From contig CALGOO010000340.1 of assembly GCA_937960715.1 (NCBI GenBank), positions 1 to 21,894 on the forward strand: DNA of 21,894 nt, in the 5' to 3' direction. Under the pieces are notes generated by a model, which saw only the letters and a list, made by a program, of their open reading frames with translations, was not told the origin of the DNA and ran no database searches. This stretch comes from an uncultured Candidatus Competibacteraceae bacterium (GTDB taxonomy: Bacteria; Pseudomonadota; Gammaproteobacteria; Competibacterales; Competibacteraceae). Position 1 is the first letter of the stretch. Each line of letters begins with the position of its first letter. Both the position numbers and the translations under genes were made by a program. Below, in pieces: positions 13,602 to 20,577 of this stretch.

Positions 13602-14848
13602 TGACCGCGCCGGTCGCCTGGCCCGGCCCGCCGGTGCAAGTCGTCGGCATGGGCATGGAGATCGGCGCGCTCGGTCCGGCGGCGCGGGCGGCGCTGGACC
13701 AGGCGGAACTGGTCATCGGCGCGTCGGCGCATCTGGCCGCGTTCCCGGAACTGACCGCCGAAAAGCGCCCGTACCCCAGTCCGATGAGCGGCCTGTGGGA
13801 TTTATTGCAAGCCAACGCCGGGCGGCGCATCGCGCTGCTGGCTTCCGGCGACCCGCTGTTTTTCGGCATCAGCCAGACCCTGCTTCGCCATCTGCCGCCC
13901 GAACATCTGGTGTTCCATCCCAACGTGTCCAGCATCCAGGCGGCGTTCGCCCGGTTGGGCCGACCGTGGCCATCGGCGCAATTCGTCAGTCTGCATGGCC
14001 GGCCGTTGGCCGGCTTGCGCGCGGTGCTGGGGAGCCATCGGCTGTATGCCCTGCTCACCGACCGCGACAGCTCGCCGCCCGCCATCGCCCGGCTGTTGAT
14101 CGAAACCGGCTTTGGTGAATCCGACCTTTGGGTGGCCGAGGAACTGGGGGCGGCGAACGAACGGTTCCGTCACTTCCGCGCCGCGGATCTGGTGAATACC
14201 GACCCGGAGTTTTACCCCCTCAACGTCGTGATTCTGGAGACCCGTGGGCCAGGCGGCGCGCTACCCGAATTCCCCGGCATTCCCGACTCGTGGTTCAGCA
14301 CCGGCGCGGAGCCGGGCAAGGGGCTGCTCAGCAAACGCGAGGTGCGGCTGACGATTCTTTCCCTGCTTGCGCCGCGCGCCGGCGAAATCGGCTGGGACGT
14401 GGGCGCGGGCTGCGGCGGCGTCTCGGTGGAATGGGCGCGCTGGAATCCCGGTGGCCAGGTTCACGCGGTCGAGGTTCACCTGGAACGGCTGGAGCATCTG
14501 GGCATCAACCGCGAACGGTTCGGAGTTGTCGCCAATCTCCATATCGTTCCCGGCCATGCCCCGGAGGCGCTGATCGACTTACCCGACCCACAAGCGGTCT
14601 TCATCGGCGGCAGCAGCGGCGGTCTGCGTGAGATGCTGGAGATGGTCTGGGCGCGGCTGCGACCCGGCGGCCGGCTCGTGGCGAGCGCCGTCACCGAGGA
14701 CAGCCGGGTGGAGTTGCACGCCTTCGTCGGCGACCGCGCGGCGGAATGGACCGAATTGAGCGTCGCCCGTGGCGAACGGCTGGCCGGCCAGCGGGTCATG
14801 CGCCCCTATCTGCCGGTGCTGCTGCTGAAACTGGAGAAACCCGCGTGA
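13601..14848 (+). CDS. cobL: Precorrin-6Y C5,15-methyltransferase CobL (CbiE-CbiT fusion)
   Basis: This 415-residue bifunctional enzyme methylates C-5 and C-15 of the corrin and decarboxylates the C-12 acetate. Residues 10-215 are the CbiE methyltransferase domain: VVGMGMEIG at 14-22, LLASGDPLFFGI at 79-90, VSLHGRP at 129-135 and LLTDRDSSPP at 151-160. Residues 240-410 are the CbiT domain, beginning LLSKREVRLTILSLL. Its SAM-binding loop is DVGAGCGG at 266-273, and FIGGSSGGLREML follows later. The fused form is typical of CobL; whether it acts on a cobalt-containing intermediate is suggested by the neighbouring CbiX. The start overlaps the cbiC stop, and its own stop overlaps the GTG start of cbiL. 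Confidence 0.95.
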   Translation: MTAPVAWPGPPVQVVGMGMEIGALGPAARAALDQAELVIGASAHLAAFPELTAEKRPYPSPMSGLWDLLQANAGRRIALLASGDPLFFGISQTLLRHLPPEHLVFHPNVSSIQAAFARLGRPWPSAQFVSLHGRPLAGLRAVLGSHRLYALLTDRDSSPPAIARLLIETGFGESDLWVAEELGAANERFRHFRAADLVNTDPEFYPLNVVILETRGPGGALPEFPGIPDSWFSTGAEPGKGLLSKREVRLTILSLLAPRAGEIGWDVGAGCGGVSVEWARWNPGGQVHAVEVHLERLEHLGINRERFGVVANLHIVPGHAPEALIDLPDPQAVFIGGSSGGLREMLEMVWARLRPGGRLVASAVTEDSRVELHAFVGDRAAEWTELSVARGERLAGQRVMRPYLPVLLLKLEKPA

Positions 14849-15615
14849 ATCACGCCACAGAACCCTCACCCCCAACCCCTCTCCCGCTCGCGGGAAGCGC
14901 GCGGCCTGGCACCCTGTACGGCGTCGGCGTCGGCCCCGGCGACCCGGAACTGCTGACGCTCAAGGCCGCGCGCATCCTGCAAAGCGTACCTGTGGTCGCC
15001 TACCCCGCCACGCCGCAAGGCAGCGCCCAGGCCCGTGATATCGCGGCGGAATGGCTGATCGGCAAGCGCGAAATTCCGATCGTCATGCCCTGCATGTTGG
15101 ATCGTGGTCCGGTGAACAAAGGCTACGATGAAGCCGCCGTGGTCATCGCCGAGGAATTGACCGCCGGGCGGGATGTGGCGATCCTGTGCGAGGGCGATCC
15201 ACTGTTTTACGGCAGTTTCAGCTATCTGCTGCATCGGCTGGGCGACCGTTTCCCCTGCGTGGTGATACCCGGCGTCAATTCGGTCAGCACCGCCGCCGCC
15301 GCCGCCGCGACGCCGCTGATCACCGGCGAGCAGCGGTTGACCGTCATCCCGGCCACCGCTGGCGACGAGGCGGTACGGCAAGCCCTGCTCGGCAACGACA
15401 GCGTCGCGATTCTCAAACCGGGCCGGCATCGGCCGCGTTTGCTGGAACTGCTGCGGGAAACCGGCCGCGCCCAGGAAGCTCTTTACATCGAACAGGCCAG
15501 CCGGCCGGCGGAGCGTGTCATCCGATGCATCGAGGACATTCCCGCCACGCCGGGACCGTACTTCGCCCTGTTTCTAGTGGTCCGAAACGGGTATCGGCAG
15601 GATGGCGGGGATTGA
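14845..15615 (+). CDS. cbiL: Precorrin-2 / cobalt-precorrin-2 C20-methyltransferase CbiL (CobI)
   Basis: This 256-residue SAM-dependent enzyme adds the C-20 methyl group, the first ring methylation specific to the cobalamin branch. It shows GVGVGPGDPELLTLKAARIL at 26-45, CEGDPLFYGSFSYLL at 115-129, IPGVNSVSTAAAAA at 141-154 and an E-Q-A-S-R-P motif near the C-terminus. The GTG at 14845 overlaps the cobL stop (GTGA) with GGAG eight bases before it; no better start lies between it and the conserved core. The first 20 or so residues are not part of the usual enzyme and are encoded partly by a dispersed repeat. It is the last gene of the operon; other cobalamin genes must be elsewhere. Confidence 0.94.
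   Translation: MNHATEPSPPTPLPLAGSARPGTLYGVGVGPGDPELLTLKAARILQSVPVVAYPATPQGSAQARDIAAEWLIGKREIPIVMPCMLDRGPVNKGYDEAAVVIAEELTAGRDVAILCEGDPLFYGSFSYLLHRLGDRFPCVVIPGVNSVSTAAAAAATPLITGEQRLTVIPATAGDEAVRQALLGNDSVAILKPGRHRPRLLELLRETGRAQEALYIEQASRPAERVIRCIEDIPATPGPYFALFLVVRNGYRQDGGD
14863..14895 (+). repeat. Dispersed hairpin repeat, copy 2, inside cbiL
   Basis: CCCTCACCCCCA, two bases, then CCCTCTCCC match copy 1 at 12899-12921 with two differences; a CCCG/CGGG stem follows. The repeat lies in frame within the first codons of cbiL and is translated as SPPTPLPLAG, giving a Pro-rich N-terminal extension. Confidence 0.65.
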
Positions 15616-15633
15616 GCAATCCGCCGACCGGGG

Positions 15634-16587
15634 TCAACCATGCGCGCACTGGTAATGGATCAGATCGGGATTGTTATTGGTGACTGCCTGCCCCAGACAG
15701 ATGATCCCTCGATCATGCAGGGTGAACTCCTCGCGCCGCACGAAATACCGCGCGCCGTTTTCCAGCAGTAGATAGGTTCCGTTGGTGCTGTGATCCACCA
15801 GGATGAACTTGCCCTGGCGAAACTCGATATCGGCGTGACTGCGGGACACCAACTCCCGATCCACCACCAGGCTGCTCCGCTCGCCGCGACCCATCGTGAA
15901 CGCCTGCGCGGACGGCGTCAACTCCTGCTTCTTGCCACGATATTCCAACATCAACCGGGCGAACAACAGGTTGCGCAGTTCCTCCTGATGCTGACCGGTG
16001 GCCATCTGGGTCAGACTGGTGGTGTCGTGCCAGATCACCTCGCAGATTTCGATTTCCTCCTGTTTGCCGCGAACCTGCGACTGACCGAGGCTGCGCGTCA
16101 TCCGCGCGACATCGGTCGACAGACAGCCGACGGTTTCACGGTTGGTGATGATCTGATCGGCCTTGGCCAGGGACACCATCCGGGCGGCAACGTTGACCGC
16201 GTCGCCGAACACGTCGTTCTTCTCGACCAGCACCGGCCCGTGATGCAGACCGATCTTGATCGCGATGTTCAATTGCGCCAACTCCGGATCGTCCTTGAGC
16301 GCCTGATGCATCTCGCAGGCGGCGCGCACCGCCGATTCGGCGTCGGCGAAGCGGCTCATGATCTCGTCGCCGATGGTCTTGATCACCTCGCCGCCATGCA
16401 CCTGGGTTTCGGCGGTGAGCGCATCCAGCACCCGCGTCTCGATCTGTCGCGCCCGAACATCGCCGTAGGTCTCAAACAGCCGGGTGCTGCCGCAGATATC
16501 GGCGAACAGCACGGTCGCCGCCACCTGCTGATGCCCCGCTCCCCGATCCGTTAGCCCGGCGATCAGATTACCCAGTTTCAGTTTCAT
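15634..16587 (-). CDS. Class III nucleotide cyclase with C-terminal FHA domain
   Basis: This 317-residue protein has no membrane segment or signal peptide. Residues 20-190 are a class III cyclase domain with all key residues: metal-binding D30 in LFADICGS and D74 in TIGDEIM, purine-recognising K70 and D129, and transition-state N132 and R136 in NVAARM. The Lys/Asp pair predicts ATP as substrate and therefore cAMP production. Residues 225-310 form an FHA phosphothreonine-binding domain with MGRG at 232-235, SRSH at 248-251 and STNGTYL at 267-273, the usual ligand contacts. This links the cyclase to Ser/Thr kinase signalling. The ATG at 16587 has GGGAGAG upstream and follows the HD gene by 34 bases. 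It ends 18 bases from the convergent cbiL stop. Confidence 0.9.
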   Translation of the reverse strand: MKLKLGNLIAGLTDRGAGHQQVAATVLFADICGSTRLFETYGDVRARQIETRVLDALTAETQVHGGEVIKTIGDEIMSRFADAESAVRAACEMHQALKDDPELAQLNIAIKIGLHHGPVLVEKNDVFGDAVNVAARMVSLAKADQIITNRETVGCLSTDVARMTRSLGQSQVRGKQEEIEICEVIWHDTTSLTQMATGQHQEELRNLLFARLMLEYRGKKQELTPSAQAFTMGRGERSSLVVDRELVSRSHADIEFRQGKFILVDHSTNGTYLLLENGARYFVRREEFTLHDRGIICLGQAVTNNNPDLIHYQCAHG

Positions 16588-16621
16588 GATTCCGCTCTCC
16601 CACCCTTCGTGACCGCGCGCG

Positions 16622-17311
16622 TCAGCGGTAACCACGCGCGCCCAAATCCGCGATGATTCGCGCCAGATTCGCGCGTGCGACCAGTTCGTAGCGTTGCTGA
16701 AAAAATGCCGTGCAGAAGAAGGTGGCGCGATCTTGCAGGGTCCGCAGGAATCGCAGGTGACCCGGATAGTATTGGTCGTCGGCAACCCCCGCGAACTCGG
16801 CGCGAATCAGGCAACCATCCCGTTCGCAAGCCTCCCACGGCAGGCCGAAGCTGGACAGATCGATATCCACCAAAAACCGGGCGTCGCCCCAGTCCGGCGG
16901 CTCGCGGTGGGTGGTGGCCATGATCAGATCGTCCACCCGCTGCTGGAAAACTGGGTCCACCGCCCCCTCCGACCATTGGCGGAACAAGTCGGCGCTGCGC
17001 CGTTCGTTGTCCCTGGCGCCCGGTTGGTAAATCGCGTCGTGGAACCACAAGGCCATCTCGACTCCGTCGGGATCGGTCATCAGCGCCGCCGCCCGGTCGA
17101 ATTCGCGCAGACAATGACGGATGTGACTCAGGGTGTGGTAATGGCGATGCGGCTCGCCATAGAGTTTGATCAACCGGTCATGAATCGTTTCAGCCTTCAC
17201 GGATTCGCCTGGCAGGCTTCGCGTCCACAAGGCTGTGAACCGCGCTCGTTCCTCGGTGGATTCATCCGCTGGCGGGACCAAATCCGTCAGCCTGCCGGAT
17301 CGCTCATTCAT
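16622..17311 (-). CDS. Predicted metal-dependent HD-family phosphohydrolase
   Basis: This 229-residue cytoplasmic protein belongs to the COG4339-type HD family, whose substrate is unknown. The motif HYHTLSH at 57-63, the HD pair H91-D92 in LWFHDAIY, DNERRSA at 101-107, ATTHR at 132-136 and DIDLSSFG at 149-156 supply the metal ligands expected of the fold. The ATG at 17311 was chosen over a GTG 15 codons upstream because GGGAGG lies six bases before it. The gene sits between nudC (61-base gap) and the cyclase gene (34-base gap) on the same strand, so the three may share a transcript. Nucleotide-related substrates are suggested by these neighbours, but only weakly. Confidence 0.85.
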   Translation of the reverse strand: MNERSGRLTDLVPPADESTEERARFTALWTRSLPGESVKAETIHDRLIKLYGEPHRHYHTLSHIRHCLREFDRAAALMTDPDGVEMALWFHDAIYQPGARDNERRSADLFRQWSEGAVDPVFQQRVDDLIMATTHREPPDWGDARFLVDIDLSSFGLPWEACERDGCLIRAEFAGVADDQYYPGHLRFLRTLQDRATFFCTAFFQQRYELVARANLARIIADLGARGYR

Positions 17312-17372
17312 CGCCGACCTCCCAAACTGGTTGTTCCCCTCGTCCCAAACCGACACGACCGCGGATCGTATC

Positions 17373-18203
17373 TTACCTCGTTCCCCGAGCCACGAAATCC
17401 TGAATCAGCCGCCACGCCATGCTCATCGGGCTGGGCAGGCCCGGCAAGGTGTCGGGCGCGAACCAGCCAGCGTCCAGCAGCTCCCGCCCGTCCACTTGCA
17501 GTTCGCCGCCCGCGTACTCGGCGGTAAAAGCGATCATCAGCGAATGGGGAAACGGCCAGGATTGACTGGCGAAATAGCGCGGGTTGCGGATCCGAATCCC
17601 CACCTCCTCGGCCACCTCCCGCCGCAGCGCCTGCTCCAGCGTCTCGCCGGCCTCCACGAACCCCGCCAGCACACTGTACACGCCCGGCGCGAAGCGCGGC
17701 GCCCGCGCCAGCAAAATCCGCCCATCGCGCACCACTCGCACCATGATGACCGGCGACAGCCGAGGATACGCCGTCAACCCGCAAGCCGGGCAATGCCGGG
17801 CGCGTTCCTCGGCCCGACGCTGGGTCGGCGTACCGCAACGACCGCAGAATTGATGGGTGCGGTCCCATTCGATCAATTGTAGCGCGTGACTGGCCACGCC
17901 GAGCAGGGTCTCGTCCAGCCTCGTCCACAGGGCGCGCAGGCTCTCGAATTTCATTCCCGGCGGCGGCGCGGTCGGCTCCACTTCGGCGGCATGACAGGGT
18001 TGGCCACGCAGCGATCCCAGATAGATCCGGCGCGTCGTCGGCAGCTTGGCGAAGGGCCAGATCGAGGCTGTCGGCAGTTCGGCCCCGTCGGGCGTGGGTC
18101 GCACCAGCAGATCGCCGCCGGCGAACACGAACCACCAGACCGGCGCATCGGCATCGCCCGCCGGCAGCAGCTCGGGTCGAAAATCATCGGGTAACATCAG
18201 CAT
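17373..18203 (-). CDS. nudC: NADH pyrophosphatase NudC (Nudix hydrolase)
   Basis: This 276-residue enzyme cleaves NAD(H) to NMN(H) and AMP; the E. coli enzyme also removes NAD caps from RNA. An N-terminal domain (about 1-110) precedes a zinc ribbon with C120, C123, C138 and C141 (FCGRCG and HCPACG). The Nudix box spans 181-203, with G181, E187 and REVAEEVG. The NudC-specific motif SQSWPFPHS at 213-221 has Ser in place of the usual Pro at its third position but otherwise decides the family. I took the ATG at 18203; another ATG two codons later is equally possible because neither has a clear ribosome-binding site. It starts 17 bases after the dauA-like stop and is probably co-transcribed with it. 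Confidence 0.92.
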   Translation of the reverse strand: MLMLPDDFRPELLPAGDADAPVWWFVFAGGDLLVRPTPDGAELPTASIWPFAKLPTTRRIYLGSLRGQPCHAAEVEPTAPPPGMKFESLRALWTRLDETLLGVASHALQLIEWDRTHQFCGRCGTPTQRRAEERARHCPACGLTAYPRLSPVIMVRVVRDGRILLARAPRFAPGVYSVLAGFVEAGETLEQALRREVAEEVGIRIRNPRYFASQSWPFPHSLMIAFTAEYAGGELQVDGRELLDAGWFAPDTLPGLPSPMSMAWRLIQDFVARGTR

Positions 18204-18220
18204 CGAGAAACCGCTCTCGC

Positions 18221-20014
18221 TCAGGTAATCTTCTCGGTGAGCACGGGCTGGCCCGCGTTCGATTCGCCCAGATAATAGCGCACCCGCATCAGCGCCTGCG
18301 CCAGGCTGGCCGACAGCAACAGCTTGCCGGGCACGTTGCGCAAGCCGGCCCGCCGCATCAACAGCGCCGGTTGGCCGCGCACTCCCGCCACCGCCACCAG
18401 AATACCGTCGCTCAACAAACGGTTGATCGATGCATCCAGTTCCACCAGCCCCGACACGTCCATGACGGTGACTCCCTCGATATCGATGACGACAGCTCGC
18501 GGCTGGGCGCCGATATCGTGCAGGGCGCTCATCGCCTTTTCGGCGGCGCCGAAAAACAGCGAACCGGAGACTTCGTACAGCCGCACGCCTTCCGGCAGCG
18601 GACTTTCCAAATGGGGATGGTCGGGTTCTACATGCTTGCCGCCGGTCAGTTCCGCCATCCGGTTCATGAACAGCAGCGCGGCCAGCACCACCCCGACGCC
18701 GATCGCGATCACCATGTCGAAGATCACCGTCAGGCCGAAACACGCCAGCAGCACCAAAATATCGCTGCCGGGCGCGACCTTGAGAACATGGCGGAAGTGT
18801 TTAAGTTCGCTCATATTCCAAGCCACCAACAGCAACAGCGCCGCCAGGGCGGCCATGGGCAGATACCCCAGCAGCGGCGCCAGCGCCAGTAGCACCAGCA
18901 GAATGAACAGGGCATGGAACACGGCGGCCAGCGGACCTCGAGCACCGGCGCGGATGTTGGCGGCGGTGCGGGCCAGCGCGCCGGTCGCGGCGATGCCGCC
19001 GAAGAACGGTGCCACGGTGTTGCCGATGCCCTGCCCGATCAGTTCGGCGTCGGGATCGTGCTTGGTCCCGGTCATGCCGTCGGCCACCACCGCGCACAGC
19101 AGCGATTCGATGGCGCCCAGCACGGCAATCGCCATCGCCGGACCCAGCAGATCCTTGACCAGCCCCAGCGATAGCCCCAGCGGCTGGCCATCCGGGCCGG
19201 GCAACTGCCACGGCAACACGAAATGCGGCGGGAACGGCGGAATGCCCGGCAGCATCTCCCCGCCTTGGACATAGCTGAACCGGGAGGCGATGGTGGCGAC
19301 CTGGAAGCCGTCCACGAATCGGTCGAGCGACCAAGCCAGCGCGGTGGCGGCGACGATGCCGACCAGCGGCGCCGGGAACCCGGTTTTCAGGCGCGGCCAC
19401 GCTAGCAGCAGGGCCAGAGTCAGCGCACCGATCAGCAAATCGGGGAGGTGCGAGCCAGGCAACGCCTGTCCCACCAGCCACAACCGTTCGAGAAAGTGTT
19501 CCGGCTGCGCGGCCAGTTGCAGACCGAGGAAATCCTTGAATTGCAGGCTGGCGATGACGACCGCGATGCCGGTGGTGAAACCGGTGGTCACCGGATAGGG
19601 AATGAACTGGATCAGCTTGCCCATCCGCGCCACGCCCATGCCGATCAGCATGATACCGGCCATGCAACCGGCGGTCACGAGTCCACCGAGGCCGTATTTT
19701 TCGGCGATGGGATGGAGGATCACGATGAAAGCGGCGGTCGGGCCGGACACGCTGAAGCGGGAACCGCCGGTCAGGGCAATCAGCAGGCCGGCGACGATGG
19801 CAGTGTACAGACCGTACTGCGGCGGCACCCCGCTACCGATGGCCAGCGCCATCGCCAAGGGCACCGCGACGATGCCCACCGTGATGCCGGCCAGCAGGTC
19901 AGCTTGCAGCTTGCTCAAGTTGTAACCACCGCGCAGTTTGTCGCGCAAAGCGGTGGCGAAGGGCAGATAAAGCGAGTGTTCGCGATCCGGTTTCATGAGG
20001 GGTTGCAACGACAC
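18221..20014 (-). CDS. dauA: SulP-family anion transporter, DauA type, with STAS domain
   Basis: This 597-residue inner-membrane carrier follows E. coli DauA (YchM) closely, including VPLAMALAIGSGVPPQYGLYTA, GGSRFSVSGPTAAFIVIL, LGAIESLLCAVVADGMTGTKH and APFFGGIAATGALARTAANIRAGA. DauA carries C4-dicarboxylates, while related SulP proteins carry sulfate or bicarbonate, so the substrate is uncertain here. About 11-14 membrane helices span residues 40-450. A cytoplasmic STAS domain occupies about 475-575 and keeps the DVSGLVEL loop. The start could be GTG 20014 or ATG 19996; neither has a convincing ribosome-binding site. The gene lies only about 40-57 bases after the hydrogenase-like small subunit on the same strand, with no good terminator between, so it may be part of that unit. 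Confidence 0.87.
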   Translation of the reverse strand: MSLQPLMKPDREHSLYLPFATALRDKLRGGYNLSKLQADLLAGITVGIVAVPLAMALAIGSGVPPQYGLYTAIVAGLLIALTGGSRFSVSGPTAAFIVILHPIAEKYGLGGLVTAGCMAGIMLIGMGVARMGKLIQFIPYPVTTGFTTGIAVVIASLQFKDFLGLQLAAQPEHFLERLWLVGQALPGSHLPDLLIGALTLALLLAWPRLKTGFPAPLVGIVAATALAWSLDRFVDGFQVATIASRFSYVQGGEMLPGIPPFPPHFVLPWQLPGPDGQPLGLSLGLVKDLLGPAMAIAVLGAIESLLCAVVADGMTGTKHDPDAELIGQGIGNTVAPFFGGIAATGALARTAANIRAGARGPLAAVFHALFILLVLLALAPLLGYLPMAALAALLLLVAWNMSELKHFRHVLKVAPGSDILVLLACFGLTVIFDMVIAIGVGVVLAALLFMNRMAELTGGKHVEPDHPHLESPLPEGVRLYEVSGSLFFGAAEKAMSALHDIGAQPRAVVIDIEGVTVMDVSGLVELDASINRLLSDGILVAVAGVRGQPALLMRRAGLRNVPGKLLLSASLAQALMRVRYYLGESNAGQPVLTEKIT

Positions 20015-20053
20015 ATCCCATCAGCGAAATGACTAAAAAATCGGCAACTAGCC

Positions 20054-20566
20054 CTACTGAACCTGCAACAACGCCAGCAGGCCTTCCAATAACTGGATCG
20101 GATTCGGCGGACAACCGGGAACGTGCAGATCGACCGGGACGACCTCGGCCACGCCGCCGATACAGGCGTAGCCACCGGCAAACACGCCGCCGTCCCGCCC
20201 GCAATCGCCGACCGCCACCACCCATTTCGGATCGGGCGTGGCGCGGTAAGTCCGTTCCAGCGCCTCCCGCATGTTGACGGTGACCGGGCCGGTCACCAGC
20301 AGCACATCGGCATGACGGGGCGAGGCGACGACGTGGAGGCCGAAGCGTTCCAGGTCATAAAAGGCGTTGTTGAGAGCGTGAATCTCCAGCTCGCAACCAT
20401 TGCAGGAACCGGCGTCCACCTCGCGGATCGCCAGACTGCGACCCAGCCGTCGCCGAGCCGCCTGATCGACCCGCGCTCCGAGTTCGGCCAGAGCCTGTTT
20501 GGACGGAGCTGGTGCAGCGACCGTCAACGGCAATCGCAGCAGATTCTGGAACAGCAGCTTACGCAT
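20054..20566 (-). CDS. Small Fe-S subunit of a hydrogenase-4/complex I-like (Ehr-type) complex
   Basis: This 170-residue protein is of the NuoB/HycG/HyfI family, which carries the terminal [4Fe-4S] cluster next to the large subunit. The cluster cysteines are present: C55 and C58 in SCNGCELE, C122 in VGDCG and C152 in PGCPPNP. An additional C135 is seen. NMREALERTYRATPDPKWVVAVGDC matches the family fold. The ATG at 20566 starts 11 bases after the large-subunit stop. The order large subunit then small subunit resembles hyfG-hyfI. It should act on the cytoplasmic face of the membrane as the electron-input or coupling part of the complex. Given the altered large subunit, it probably does not work with a NiFe centre. 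Confidence 0.88.
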   Translation of the reverse strand: MRKLLFQNLLRLPLTVAAPAPSKQALAELGARVDQAARRRLGRSLAIREVDAGSCNGCELEIHALNNAFYDLERFGLHVVASPRHADVLLVTGPVTVNMREALERTYRATPDPKWVVAVGDCGRDGGVFAGGYACIGGVAEVVPVDLHVPGCPPNPIQLLEGLLALLQVQ

Positions 20567-20577
20567 GGCGGCGTCGC

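Noticed and set aside
20030..20053. T-run after the hydrogenase-like small subunit as an intrinsic terminator
   Set aside because: Only a three-pair stem can be drawn in front of the run, too weak for a confident call.
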